Source: Massilia violaceinigra (GTDB taxonomy: Bacteria > Pseudomonadota > Gammaproteobacteria > Burkholderiales > Burkholderiaceae_D). Taken from it: DNA of 64,000 nucleotides. The notes below the pieces were generated by a model, which saw only the letters and a list, made by a program, of their open reading frames with translations, was not told where the DNA came from and made no database searches. A program made the position numbers and the translations under genes. Shown one piece after another: positions 6,477-15,026 of this stretch (the first letter of the stretch is position 1; each line of letters opens with the position of its first letter). The stretch is taken from the NCBI RefSeq assembly GCF_002752675.1, contig NZ_CP024608.1:558001-622000 (forward strand). Reading direction: 5' to 3'.

Positions 6477-6752
6477 CTAGGGGTTGCCCCCTCGGATGTT
6501 GTTTGTATGTTCCCAATTCGCGCCACAAAATGCGGGCCACTGGTGATGTTGGTGGGAATACGGCGCTGGCAAAGAACGGCGTGCATCAAGCGCGGCGGCG
6601 AGGGTACGGTAACCCTTGAGCCCGGCGGCGCCGGCGCCTTGCAGGGCGGCCAGAACAGCAACTTGCAACGACGCCAACAGACTGCTGGCAAGCAGCGACA
6701 GGCCGCGCGCTGCGCGCTGCGTCGTCATCTGTTGTTGCGTCGTTGTTTTCAC
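6477..6752 (-). CDS. Small hypothetical protein, divergent from an HTH regulator
   Basis: A 91-residue product starting at GTG 6752, with AGGGA seven bases upstream. The N-terminus is polar and Thr/Gln-rich, followed by an Ala/Leu-rich hydrophobic segment (about residues 17-45, including GLSLLASSLLASLQVAVLAA) that could be a membrane helix or amphipathic. The C-terminal part is polar with several His and Pro. I recognise no family. Support comes from the start context, the downstream terminator and the divergent regulator with a shared operator. Codon quality is only moderate, so it may not be a real gene. Confidence 0.4.
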   Translation of the reverse strand: MKTTTQQQMTTQRAARGLSLLASSLLASLQVAVLAALQGAGAAGLKGYRTLAAALDARRSLPAPYSHQHHQWPAFCGANWEHTNNIRGGNP

Positions 6753-6852
6753 GGTAAATCCCTGTGGTCGTTGCTGCGGTTGGTGCTCTTGCTGAGCCAG
6801 TGAATGCATTCTGACATGCACAAAATCGGAAAGCAAGCAAATATCGAAAATA

Positions 6853-6871
6853 ATTTGCATCTGATGCAAAT
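6853..6871. promoter_or_regulatory. 19-bp palindromic operator between divergent genes
   Basis: ATTTGCAT-CTG-ATGCAAAT is a perfect inverted repeat with 8-bp arms in the A/T-rich region between the small gene (start 6752) and the HTH gene (start 6967). Its position suggests binding by the adjacent HTH protein, possibly with autoregulation. Confidence 0.55.
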
Positions 6872-6966
6872 AAATGGCGCTGCTTGGGTTTTTTTGCAAC
6901 AGATGAAAACGGGGTGAGCGGCAAAAGAGTATGATGGCGCCTGTCGTAGTGAGGTACGGCGAACCC

Positions 6967-7236
6967 ATGCAAACACTAAAACCATCCCCCCTATCCACGC
7001 CCCTCCAGGGGCCACAGCGCAAAGCCGTCCTGCGGGTCCAGGTTTTGATGGCTGAACACGACATCCGTTTCGTCACAGAGCTGTGGAAACGCCTGACGGC
7101 CATGGGCGTGGAGATTTCGCACTCCCAGCTCACGCGCGTGGTCAACAACAGCACCAAGTCCCTGAGCATCGATTTGCTCGAGGGACTGGCCAGCCTGTTC
7201 GACTGTCCGGTGTCGGCGCTGTTCAAGGACGGCTAG
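6967..7236 (+). CDS. XRE/Cro-type helix-turn-helix regulator
   Basis: An 89-residue protein. Residues about 25-85 form a Cro/CI-like HTH: VTELWKRLTAMG, ISHSQLTRVVNN (the likely recognition helix), then LSIDLLEGLASLFDCPVSALF, the typical C-terminal part of the XRE domain with helices 4 and 5. There is no effector domain. ATG 6967 was chosen because the preceding codons are not conserved-looking. The 19-bp palindrome 96 bases upstream is the probable operator, and the gene pair with the small minus-strand gene probably forms one regulatory unit. Confidence 0.75.
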   Translation: MQTLKPSPLSTPLQGPQRKAVLRVQVLMAEHDIRFVTELWKRLTAMGVEISHSQLTRVVNNSTKSLSIDLLEGLASLFDCPVSALFKDG

Positions 7237-7267
7237 GGCGATTGCCGCTGCCGTCCTTGCCTTTGGC

Positions 7268-9112
7268 TTACGGCGCGTAGGTCGCCTTGACGCTCAGCGT
7301 GTTGTAGGCCGAGTAGGCATACACGCCCACGTAGTAGCGGCCTGCAGCTGGTGCATTGATGGAGCAGTTTTCAACGCTGCTCGGCCCGTCCGACTTGCAG
7401 TTGTAGCTGGCCGTGGTCGGGGTGCCGCCCAGTTTGACGAACATGTCGGCGTCGCCATTGCCGCCGTTGAGGGCGAACGCGACCTGGGTTTTACCCGCCG
7501 GAACATCAATCGTGTAGTACTGCCAGCTGCCTGCGGCCGCGCCCTGGCCGGTCAGGGCCACGCCGTTGCCCAGCACCGGATAGCCGCCGCCCGCGCCCGC
7601 CAGCGTCCCCTTCATCGCGTAGTGTCCCAGCGACGAGTAGTTCGAGAAACCGTTGGCCGGGGTGCCTTCGGCGCCGCCGCGCACCACCAGGCGGTAGCTG
7701 CCAGCCGGCAGCGACAGATTGGTGAACTGGGCCGAACGGTTGACGCCCAGGTTGCTGCGCGACACCACCGCGCCCGCCGCGTTGAGGATGCTGGCGTCGA
7801 CATCGAGCATGCGCAGGTATTCGAGCGGGTCGATGCGCAGGTTCAGGGTGGTGGTGCCGGTGGTGGTGAAGGTGAAGGTATCGGTATCGGTGTTGCGTTC
7901 GATCTGGCCGAAGTTGCGGGTCGGATCGATGGCGCCGCCCGTGCCCAAGGTCAGCGCGCGCGTGGTCGGGATATCGTCGGCCATGTACGGCACCGCCTCG
8001 TCCACGGTCATGATGCGCAGGTCATCCTCGAAATTGCTGGCCGTCGTGTACTCGCCGCGGCTCCACGTGAACAGCTGGTTGGCCCAGCCGCCGCCCATCC
8101 AGTAGTTGCCCATGATCGGCCCCCACTGGTAGGCGGCGATGCCCTCGAAATACTCGCCGCCGTTGCCGCCGCGGTCGTGGTTCATGCCCATCTGGTGCCC
8201 GACTTCGTGGGCGCCGGTCATGCCGATGCCGTAGCCATAGTCGAACCCGGACGATGGATTGCGGTACAGCGTGCCGGCGGCGGTGGTGCCGAAGGAGCGC
8301 AGCGGCGCGAACGAGCGGCCATCCTGGTTGATGAAGTTGATGATGCCGGTGCGCAGCAGGTTGGTGGTGCGCGCGGCGTCGTACACGGCGCGGCTGGTGG
8401 TCACGTTCAGGTTGAGCATCGAATACTGGTCGGCGATCGATTGCCAGGCGCGGTACATGTTTTCCTTGGTCACGCCGTTCAGGGGCGTGCTGCCGTTCAT
8501 CACCGCCGTGATGTTGAGGTAAAACACATAAGGGCTGCCCGGTTTGCTCTGCAGCTGGGTCACGTCTTCATTCTGGTACGGGCCGATGTGGCGCGCCTGG
8601 CGCAGCGCCATCGGGCTGTAGACCGGATGCGAGACCGCCATCGCCAGCATGGCCGCGCTGCGCTTGTCGCGGAACTCCGGATCGAAGTCGGGCACGATCT
8701 TGGTGATCGGCACTTCCGTCAGCCAGACCTTGCCGGCGCTGTCGGTGGTGTATTCGTAGGCCTTGCGCGTGTCGTACTTGAGCAGGTAGCCGTACACGGC
8801 CTTCTTGTTCCCTTTGAGCACGAACACCGAATCGGGCGTGTCGACCGCGGTACCGCTGATCGATACCACGCCATTTTTCTTGGCGTAGTCGCGGATATGG
8901 GCGGCCACGGTGTTGCCGCGCATCGATTGCACTTGCATGCTGCGGCCGTTGGCGTGTTGCGCGGCAAAGCCGCTCAGCACCGCGTCGACGCTGCCGATCT
9001 CCATGCCGGGCGCGGGGCGTTCCCCTTGGGCGCTGGCGAGTTCGGTTTGGGCGGTGGCGCCGGCAGCGAAGGCTGCGGCCATGAGCAGGAACAGGGTTTG
9101 CTTGGATTTCAT
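7268..9112 (-). CDS. Secreted zinc metalloprotease with reprolysin-like site and C-terminal PPC domain
   Basis: 614 residues. A signal peptide (MKSKQTLFLLMAAAFAAGATA, 21 residues, AxA-type cut) is followed by a propeptide-like region. The catalytic domain has HEVGHQMGMNH (zinc ligands H302, H306, H312; catalytic E303) followed by D313, the metzincin/reprolysin pattern. A downstream IM and tyrosine-rich stretch probably form the Met-turn region. Near the C-terminus a bacterial pre-peptidase C-terminal (PPC) beta domain is clear (YYTIDVPAGKTQVAFALNGG ... DADMFVKLG ... GRYYVGVYAY), preceded by a similar second beta unit (residues about 415-505). PPC domains are usually cleaved after secretion. 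GGAG lies 10 bases upstream of ATG 9112. It is a monocistronic gene. Confidence 0.88.
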   Translation of the reverse strand: MKSKQTLFLLMAAAFAAGATAQTELASAQGERPAPGMEIGSVDAVLSGFAAQHANGRSMQVQSMRGNTVAAHIRDYAKKNGVVSISGTAVDTPDSVFVLKGNKKAVYGYLLKYDTRKAYEYTTDSAGKVWLTEVPITKIVPDFDPEFRDKRSAAMLAMAVSHPVYSPMALRQARHIGPYQNEDVTQLQSKPGSPYVFYLNITAVMNGSTPLNGVTKENMYRAWQSIADQYSMLNLNVTTSRAVYDAARTTNLLRTGIINFINQDGRSFAPLRSFGTTAAGTLYRNPSSGFDYGYGIGMTGAHEVGHQMGMNHDRGGNGGEYFEGIAAYQWGPIMGNYWMGGGWANQLFTWSRGEYTTASNFEDDLRIMTVDEAVPYMADDIPTTRALTLGTGGAIDPTRNFGQIERNTDTDTFTFTTTGTTTLNLRIDPLEYLRMLDVDASILNAAGAVVSRSNLGVNRSAQFTNLSLPAGSYRLVVRGGAEGTPANGFSNYSSLGHYAMKGTLAGAGGGYPVLGNGVALTGQGAAAGSWQYYTIDVPAGKTQVAFALNGGNGDADMFVKLGGTPTTASYNCKSDGPSSVENCSINAPAAGRYYVGVYAYSAYNTLSVKATYAP

Positions 9113-9490
9113 TCAGTCTCCGGATTCATCGTTTTTTATCGATCTTTGCTTCCCGCCCAGGCAGACGGTGAAGTTGTCGGCGAGCTATCAATTCCGACGG
9201 CAGAACGTTACCATATGAGCAAGAGTATGTATGTATCCAATCGGCACATTTTCTTCGTGGCCGAGCGTGCTGCCTTTCACTCTTCGCGGCCAAATCTTCT
9301 TGATGTAAATACTTGAATTTCCGCCTATTCCGGCATAAATGGGCGTTTACATCCGAGCTTATTCGGTGGATGGGGTGAATTTCCGTGTGTTTCCATGCGA
9401 AAAGGGTAGTCTTGTTCCCTTGGGTGTCTGCTGACGACTGACAAACGATGATATACACTACTTAACATTGAACAACTTTCGAGGCGCAAC
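9113..9490. other. Intergenic region without a convincing gene
   Basis: 378 bases between the divergent metalloprotease and the toxin-antitoxin pair. An open frame on the minus strand (9126-9458) has poor codon use and no ribosome site. TATACA near 9451, 40 bases before the antitoxin start, could be a -10 element for the toxin-antitoxin pair. Nothing else was recognised. Confidence 0.5.
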
Positions 9491-9688
9491 ATGGGCCGCA
9501 ATCCGAACGACGTCGCGGTAACCCATGTTCCAGGTGTCATTGCCGATGAAACAGGCAGGGGCGTGCGCGCAGCGACCGCGGTTGCCGAGCGGCCCCAGGC
9601 ACCGCAACCGAGCGCTTTCGGCATCTGGAAAAAGCGCATTCCCGAAGATGGCGTGAGCTACCAGCACAGGTTGCGCGACGAATGGTAA
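9491..9688 (+). CDS. Probable antitoxin of a VapBC-like pair
   Basis: 65 residues, polar, without a visible ribbon-helix-helix or AbrB fold. The C-terminal part FGIWKKRIPEDGVSYQHRLRDEW is the kind of basic/aromatic tail with which antitoxins bind PIN toxins. It overlaps the toxin gene by seven bases, so translation is coupled. Naming rests mainly on the position; sequence families of such short antitoxins are poorly conserved. Confidence 0.65.
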   Translation: MGRNPNDVAVTHVPGVIADETGRGVRAATAVAERPQAPQPSAFGIWKKRIPEDGVSYQHRLRDEW

Positions 9689-10068
9689 AAGCGCTGTTCG
9701 ATACCAACATCCTGATCGACTATCTGAACGGCATCCCGGAAGCGGAACTGGCCTGCGATCACTATGTCGACAAGGCCATCAGCGTGGTGACGTGGATGGA
9801 AATCATGGAAAACGTCGACGAGGACGAGGACGAGCGCCTGCTGGTCGAAGCCTTCCTGGGCCAGTTCGAGCTGGTGCCGATCGACCACCGGGTGGCACTG
9901 GAAGCGTCGCGCGTGCGCGAGGCGCATGCCATGCGCCTGCCGGATGCCGTGATCCTGGCCACCGCCAACCTGTCCGGGCGCGTGCTGATCACGCGCGACA
10001 CCCGCGATTTCGTGCCCGGCGACACAGTCCTGGTACCCTACACCCTCGCTCCCGGCGACGACGCCTAG
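9682..10068 (+). CDS. vapC: PIN-domain toxin (VapC-type ribonuclease)
   Basis: 128 residues with the full PIN active-site pattern: LFDTN (D7), a glutamate in the second motif (E40), LPDAVILATA (D88) and ITRDTRDF (D106, D109), all acidic residues that bind Mg2+ in VapC endoribonucleases. VapC toxins typically cleave tRNA or rRNA. The coupled upstream gene should neutralise it. The stop codon TAG (10066-10068) lies inside the terminal inverted repeat of the following MITE-like element, so the C-terminus may have been set by that insertion. Confidence 0.88.
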   Translation: MVKALFDTNILIDYLNGIPEAELACDHYVDKAISVVTWMEIMENVDEDEDERLLVEAFLGQFELVPIDHRVALEASRVREAHAMRLPDAVILATANLSGRVLITRDTRDFVPGDTVLVPYTLAPGDDA

Positions 10069-10278
10069 GGTGTGTCTGACTGATCGGCGCAAAGAGGCTC
10101 CATTTCGCTACCGTTGTAGCGTCGTTCCCGCGCAGGCGGGAACCCAATTTCGCGCCATAGCCACGGGCGGCTCGACTAACTTGGGTTCCCGCCTGCGCGG
10201 GAAGTCGTTTCTGGCAGTGCCAGGAACGACGGGAGAATTGCGGTTTTCTCTTCGATTCAGTCAGACACACCCTAGGCG
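10062..10278. mobile_element. MITE-like element with 22-bp terminal inverted repeats and REP hairpins
   Basis: A 217-bp non-coding element. Positions 10062-10083 and 10257-10278 are perfect 22-bp inverted repeats (outer part CGCCTAGGGTGTGTCTGACT). Inside are three hairpins: GTTCCCGC-GCAG-GCGGGAAC (10124-10143), TTCCCGC-CTGC-GCGGGAA (10186-10203) and an imperfect palindrome from GTCGTT to AACGAC (10204-10230). The first two have the same core as the REP palindrome at 13321/14819. It encodes no transposase, so it would be mobilised in trans. A target duplication could not be identified. Confidence 0.7.
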
Positions 10279-10497
10279 CACCCGTCCGGCCTTGCGCTGC
10301 GCGAGCCCCCGGCAGCAGCGTCCGGCCCCCCCCCGCTTCGGGCACCCCTCGGGGCGCCACGGCGGCCGCCGGCGGGGCGCTATTCTTCTCGTTCTCCCGA
10401 GAAATCGATATAGAATATTAGAACGTCCCAGACCGGCCAGCAGGCCGGCGCACGGTCACTCAGCCAAACATTTCACGTTGCACACGATAGGGAAGTC

Positions 10498-13266
10498 ATG
10501 TCAGTTACCAGAACCAAGACGCACGCCGGCGCCGCCGTGGTGTCCGCACTATTACTGCTGGGCGCCGTCGGCGGTTGCGGCAAGACCGAAACGTCGGCGT
10601 CGCTGGTGGCCGACGCCAAACAGTTCATCCAGAAGGGTGACAGCAAGGCGGCCGTGATCCAGCTGAAAAATGCGCTGGTGAAAAACCCGGCGGACGCCGA
10701 CGCGCGCCTGACCCTGGGCCTGTTGTATATCGACACAGGCGACGCCGTCTCGGCCGAAAAAGAATTGCGCAAGGCGCTGGAGCTGGGCGTGCCCAAGGAC
10801 AAGGTCGTCCCCGCCCTGTCGACTGCCCTGATGCAGCAGCAGCAATACCAGAAAGTGCTCGACCTGACCGCCGACGCCGGCAGCGACGCCGACATGCTGG
10901 CCCTGCGCGCCGACGCTAACGCCGGCCTCGGCCGTGCCGACCAGGCCAGGGATTTATACGCCCAGGCCCTGGTAGCGAAACCGGGCCATGTGGCCGCGCT
11001 GATCGGTTCGGCCCGGCAAGCCCTGGCGCGCAAGGATCTCGACGAAGCCAACCGCCTGGCCGACGAGGTCGTCGCCAGCAACCCGAACGACGCGACCGCC
11101 TGGATGTTCAAGGGCGACATGCTGCGCGCCCAGGCCAAGGCTGCACCGGCCCTGGCCGCCTACGACCAGGTCTTGAAGCTCAAGCCGAACCACCGCTCGG
11201 CCCACGTCGAGCGCGCCTTCGTCGAAATCGCGGAAGGCAAGTTCGACGCCGCCCGGGCCGACCTCGAAGCGGCCCGCAAGCTCACCCCCAACGCGCTGAT
11301 GGTGGCCTACGCCCAGGCGCTGCTCGACTTCACTCAGGGCAAGCACGCGGCCGCCAAGGATGCGCTGCAAAAAATCCTGCGCGTGGCGCCCGAACACATG
11401 CCGAGCGTGCTGATGGCCGGCGCGGTCGAGCATGCGCTCGGCTCGATGCCGCAAGCCGAACAGCATCTGCGCAAATACCTGGCCGCCATGCCCGAGCACC
11501 GCTACGCGCGCAAGCTGATGGTGAGCACCCTGCTGAAAATGGGCCAGACCACCGAAGCGCTGACCCAGCTCACGCCGATGCTCGAGTCCGGAAAGGATGA
11601 CGTGCAATTGCTGGCGCTGGCCGGCGAGGCCTACATGCAGGCGCGCGACTACGGCAAGGCCACCGCCTATTTCGAGCAGGCCAGCACGCTGGCGCCGAAC
11701 GCGGCCGGGCTGCGCACCTCGCTGGCGCTGGGCAAGCTGGCCACCGGCGACGATGCGCGCGCCGTGAGCGAACTCGAACAGTCGACCAAGCTCGACGCCA
11801 AGTCGCCCAAGGCGGCGGTGCTGCTGGTGATGACCGAACTGCGCATGAAGCGCTTCGACAAGGCGCTGGCCGCGGCCAAGGCGCTCGAAGCGACCCAGCC
11901 GGCCGACCCGATGGTGCACAACCTCAAGGGTGGCGTGTACCTGGGCATGAACGACATGGTCAACGCCCGTGCCAGCTTCGACAAGGCACTCTCGCTCAAG
12001 GCCGACTATTTCCCGGCCGCCGCCAACCTGGCGCAACTGGCCCTGCGCGAGAAAAAGCCCGACCTGGCGAAACAGCAGCTGGTCAGTTTCCTGGAAAAGG
12101 ACAAGAAGAATGTCGAAGCCTATTACGCCCTGACCAAGCTGGCCCTGGCGCAAGGGCGCAACGATGAAGCGAACCAGTGGCTGGAAAAAGCCAGCAGCGA
12201 AAATCCGGAAGCGATCGGCCCGGCCCGCACCCTGGGTGCGCACTACCTGGCGATCGGCCAGAAGCAAAAGGCGCTGACCCTGGCGCGCAAGTTCCAGGTC
12301 GCCAATCCGAAAAACCTCGATTTGCTCGACCTGCTGGGCCAGGCGCAGATCGCCAATGACGACCTGCCGGGCGCGCTCGATACCTACGGCAAGCTGGCCG
12401 GCGCCGCACCGAAATCGGCGATGGCGCATTTCCGCCTGGCGACCGTGCACGCGCAGATGAAGAACCTGAACGCCACCGCCGAGGACTTGAAAAAGGCGCT
12501 GGCGCTGCAGCCCGACTTTGTCGATGCCCAGGTGGCCCAGGCCGAGCTGGCCGCGCGCGCCGGCAAGGTCGACGATGCGCTGGCGATTGCGCGCCAGATG
12601 CAGAAACAGCGTCCGAAGGAAGCGCTCGGCTACCAGCTGGAAGGCAATCTGACGATGGGGCAGGGCAAGGCGGCGCAAGCGGTAGCCTCGTTCGAGAAAG
12701 CGTTCGCGCTGGCGCCGTCGAGCGCCAACCTGATCAAGCTGCACGCGGCCATGCGCCAGTCCGGCAAAGGCAAGGAAGCCGATGCGCGCCTGGCCAAGGC
12801 GGTGGCCGAGCACCCGAACGACGTGGCGCTGGCCCTGTATGTGGCCGAGAACGACCTGTCCAACAAGCGCTACAAGGCAGCCATTGCCGGGCTTGAAGGG
12901 GTGCTCAAGGAGGCGCCGGCGAATGTCGCGGCGCTGAACAACCTGGCCTGGGCTTACCAGCAGGAAAAAGATCCGCGCGCGCTGAAAACCGCCGAAAAGG
13001 CGTTCGAGCTGGGCGGCAGCAGCGCGGCCGTGACCGATACCCTGGGCTGGATGCTGGTCGAGCAGGGCGACGCCAAGCGCGGCTTGATCCTGCTGCAAAA
13101 GGCGGTCGCGCTGGCGCCGGAAGCGGCCGACATCCGCTACCACCTGGCGGCCGGACTGGCGAAAACGGGCGACAAGGCGGGTGCCAAACGCGAACTGGAG
13201 CGGGTATTGGCCAGCAAGAACTTCTCGCAGATGGAGGAGGCCAAGGCGCTGGCCAAGACACTGTAA
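10498..13266 (+). CDS. prsT: PEP-CTERM system TPR-repeat lipoprotein PrsT (copy 1)
   Basis: 922 residues. A lipoprotein signal ends in AVGGC with the lipidated Cys at position 27. The remainder is almost entirely tetratricopeptide repeats, roughly 20 units with the usual G/A/F/Y/A/P spacing (for example LTLGLLYIDTGDAVSAEKEL, YLGMNDMVNARASFDKAL, NLAWAYQQEKDPRALKTAEK). It matches the family found only with XrtA/PEP-CTERM loci, where it probably scaffolds exopolysaccharide secretion or assembly in the periplasm. It has the same length and domain order as the second copy at 15900-18668. GGGAAG precedes ATG 10498. The acyltransferase gene that should follow is displaced by the insertion sequence. 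Confidence 0.92.
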   Translation: MSVTRTKTHAGAAVVSALLLLGAVGGCGKTETSASLVADAKQFIQKGDSKAAVIQLKNALVKNPADADARLTLGLLYIDTGDAVSAEKELRKALELGVPKDKVVPALSTALMQQQQYQKVLDLTADAGSDADMLALRADANAGLGRADQARDLYAQALVAKPGHVAALIGSARQALARKDLDEANRLADEVVASNPNDATAWMFKGDMLRAQAKAAPALAAYDQVLKLKPNHRSAHVERAFVEIAEGKFDAARADLEAARKLTPNALMVAYAQALLDFTQGKHAAAKDALQKILRVAPEHMPSVLMAGAVEHALGSMPQAEQHLRKYLAAMPEHRYARKLMVSTLLKMGQTTEALTQLTPMLESGKDDVQLLALAGEAYMQARDYGKATAYFEQASTLAPNAAGLRTSLALGKLATGDDARAVSELEQSTKLDAKSPKAAVLLVMTELRMKRFDKALAAAKALEATQPADPMVHNLKGGVYLGMNDMVNARASFDKALSLKADYFPAAANLAQLALREKKPDLAKQQLVSFLEKDKKNVEAYYALTKLALAQGRNDEANQWLEKASSENPEAIGPARTLGAHYLAIGQKQKALTLARKFQVANPKNLDLLDLLGQAQIANDDLPGALDTYGKLAGAAPKSAMAHFRLATVHAQMKNLNATAEDLKKALALQPDFVDAQVAQAELAARAGKVDDALAIARQMQKQRPKEALGYQLEGNLTMGQGKAAQAVASFEKAFALAPSSANLIKLHAAMRQSGKGKEADARLAKAVAEHPNDVALALYVAENDLSNKRYKAAIAGLEGVLKEAPANVAALNNLAWAYQQEKDPRALKTAEKAFELGGSSAAVTDTLGWMLVEQGDAKRGLILLQKAVALAPEAADIRYHLAAGLAKTGDKAGAKRELERVLASKNFSQMEEAKALAKTL

Positions 13267-13320
13267 GGGGTTACGGCGCGGCTCGCAGTCCTCCAGGAGC
13301 ACCTGTGGGCCACACCTTCA

Positions 13321-13339
13321 AAACCGTCATTCCCGCCTG
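13321..13339. repeat. Left half of a REP palindrome split by an insertion sequence
   Basis: AAACCGTCATTCCCGC (13321-13336) is the exact complement of GCGGGAATGACGGTTT at 14804-14819. Without the insertion and its duplicated CTG the two arms would be separated by CTGC only, a 16-bp perfect stem with a four-base loop. The same TTCCCGC-N4-GCGGGAA core occurs twice in the element at 10062-10278. Confidence 0.8.
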
Positions 13340-13378
13340 TGAAGTGACCCAAGAAAGTTGGACGGTGTTTTGATTAAA

Positions 13379-14221
13379 TCAAAGCGAATGCTGGGTTCGG
13401 TATTGCACCGGGCTCAGTCCGTTCAGCTTCATCTTGATACGGCAGTGATTATAGTAGTCAATGTACTCGGCCAGACCTTTTTTCAACTCGTCGACGCTAC
13501 TAAATTTGTTCAGGTGGTAATACTCCGTCTTCAGCACTGCGAAGAAGCTCTCCATGGCTGCGTTGTCGAGGCAGTTGCCTTTGCGAGACATGCTCTGCAC
13601 GATGCCTTTCTGCGCCAGCATGTGCTGGTAGGCCGGCATGCGATACTGCCATCCCTGATCTGAATGGACGATCGGTTTATCGTCGGCACGCAACTTCCGG
13701 AAGGCTTTTTTGAGCATGCCTGTCACCAGTCCGAGTACCGGACGCGTGTCCATTTCATACGCTACAATTTCCCCGTTGAACAGGTCCATCACGGGTGATA
13801 GATACACTTTCTGACCAGCGACTTTCATCTCGGTGACGTCGGTTGCCCACTTCTGATTCACCCCCTCTGCGTTGAAATCGCGCAGCAAGATGTTCGGCGC
13901 AGTCTTGCCCACTTCCCCCTTGTACGACTTGTATTTCTTGATGCGTACCAGCGATGTCAGCTTCATTGCCTGCATGCAGCGCTGGACGGTATTGGCGCAT
14001 GCGCGATGGCCTGCCTTGCGCAGCACGTCAGCGATACGCCGATAGCCCATACGCCCCTTGTGTGCCTGATAGGTCGTCTCGATACCCTGCTTCAAGTGCG
14101 CATGCTTGTCGCCGTCTTGCGCAACCTTCTTTTGATAGTAAAACGTACTACGTTTCAGACCGGTAAGCGCAAGCAACTGCGCAATGGGAAATTGCAGCCT
14201 TAACTCGTGGACTATGTGCGC
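13379..14221 (-). CDS. IS3-family transposase OrfB (DDE integrase domain)
   Basis: About 281 codons counted from the frameshift site; the first internal ATG-type start is at 14176. The HTH_21-like N-terminal part (LALTGLKRSTFYYQKK, YRRIADVLRKAGHRACANTVQRCM) is followed by the retroviral-integrase fold with TDVTEMK (first D), VHSDQGWQY (second D) and NCLDNAAMESFFAVLKTEYY (E). It is probably made as an OrfAB fusion by -1 slippage at C-AAA-AAG (14221-14227), where the phase continues as QKAHIVHELRLQFPIAQLLA. Confidence 0.9.
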   Translation of the reverse strand, partial: AHIVHELRLQFPIAQLLALTGLKRSTFYYQKKVAQDGDKHAHLKQGIETTYQAHKGRMGYRRIADVLRKAGHRACANTVQRCMQAMKLTSLVRIKKYKSYKGEVGKTAPNILLRDFNAEGVNQKWATDVTEMKVAGQKVYLSPVMDLFNGEIVAYEMDTRPVLGLVTGMLKKAFRKLRADDKPIVHSDQGWQYRMPAYQHMLAQKGIVQSMSRKGNCLDNAAMESFFAVLKTEYYHLNKFSSVDELKKGLAEYIDYYNHCRIKMKLNGLSPVQYRTQHSL

Positions 14222-14748
14222 TTTTTGCGCATTGCCGCAGCCTGTTCGGCCGCTTGAGCTAAGGCTCTCCGCTTTTTTAGAACGGCGACCTCCATCCGTA
14301 ACTGGTTCAGTTCCACCAGCAACTCTTCACGGCTACGTGTGGCATCACTATGCACGCTGGCAGGTGCAACTTGCTTGGGTAAATCAGCCATGCGCTTGGG
14401 TCTTCCTCTGGGTTTGCGGATCAGTGGCACTATACCGCCATCACGAAAATCGCGCTCCCAAACCCCGACGTAGCCCTGCGCGCGAATATTGAACCTGGCC
14501 GCCGTTTCCACATACGATAATTTGTTCGCCCACATGTACCGCAAAACCTCAAGCTTCTCATCGGCGCTGTACTGAACAGACTTCCTCGGTTCAAGGCCAG
14601 CTTTGCCGTGATAGCGGTGGAACAGTACCCAACGGCGTACTTGGCCGTAGCTAACGTTGTTGATGCGGCCTACTTCCTTATAGCCCATCAAGCCACGTAC
14701 ATATTGCTTAGCGATTTTTAGCTTGAATGCCGTCGTATGCTTCGTCAT
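14212..14748 (-). CDS. IS3-family transposase OrfA (HTH subunit)
   Basis: 178 residues, the long OrfA type of the IS150 subgroup. Two helix-turn-helix units are visible: IAKQYVRGLMGYKEVGRINN with YGQVRRWVLFHRY, and LEVLRYMWANKLSYVETAAR with VGVWERDF. A basic GRPKRM-type stretch and a C-terminal leucine-zipper-like helix (REELLVELNQLRMEVAVLKK) follow. It ends MRKKRT just past the slippery sequence. ATG 14748 was preferred to the longer open frame. Confidence 0.88.
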   Translation of the reverse strand: MTKHTTAFKLKIAKQYVRGLMGYKEVGRINNVSYGQVRRWVLFHRYHGKAGLEPRKSVQYSADEKLEVLRYMWANKLSYVETAARFNIRAQGYVGVWERDFRDGGIVPLIRKPRGRPKRMADLPKQVAPASVHSDATRSREELLVELNQLRMEVAVLKKRRALAQAAEQAAAMRKKRT

Positions 14749-15026
14749 CGACTTCCCCCAAAAAGTAGAAACGGTGTCCAACTTTTTTGGGTCAGTTCAC
14801 TGCGCGGGAATGACGGTTTTTGTTGTTTTGGCGGAAGGAAAAGCTGGTGGGAAGTTTCACTTCAGCATCACTCAAAACGACCACCACGATCGCCGCATGG
14901 CTGTTGCATATTTGCGAAGAAAAAGTTTAATTGTCTCCCTGCATGTTGCCGACGATGTTAGGATAGCTGAGTTAGCAATATGTTACTGAATTCGCAGCTT
15001 GGACAATATCTTCGGGATCATAGTCG

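Larger units (their letters stand above)
13340..14799 (-). mobile_element. IS3-family insertion sequence (IS150-like)
   Basis: A complete 1460-bp element. The ends are imperfect inverted repeats starting TGAAGTGACCCAAGAAAGTT on the left and TGAACTGACCCAAAAAAGTT on the right. A three-base target duplication CTG (13337-13339 and 14800-14802) flanks it. It holds orfA and orfB in two phases with a slippery CAAAAAG at the overlap, the layout of the IS150 subgroup. Both frames are intact, so the element may still be active. It separates prsT copy 1 from its acyltransferase partner. Confidence 0.92.

Noticed and set aside
9126..9458. Minus-strand frame of 110 codons upstream of the metalloprotease.
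   Set aside because: Poor codon use for this genome, no ribosome site and no similarity that I recognise.
10062..10278. Possible CRISPR-like repeats in the REP-rich element.
   Set aside because: The repeats are inverted hairpins, not regularly spaced direct repeats, and no cas gene is near. No CRISPR array was seen in the window.
10954..13302. Long open frame antisense to prsT (782 codons), and similar ones antisense to the second prsT (15963-18275).
   Set aside because: GC-rich codon bias leaves the antisense strand open. The products are Arg/Gln/His/Gly-rich without domains, while the sense strand has clear TPR repeats and a lipobox.
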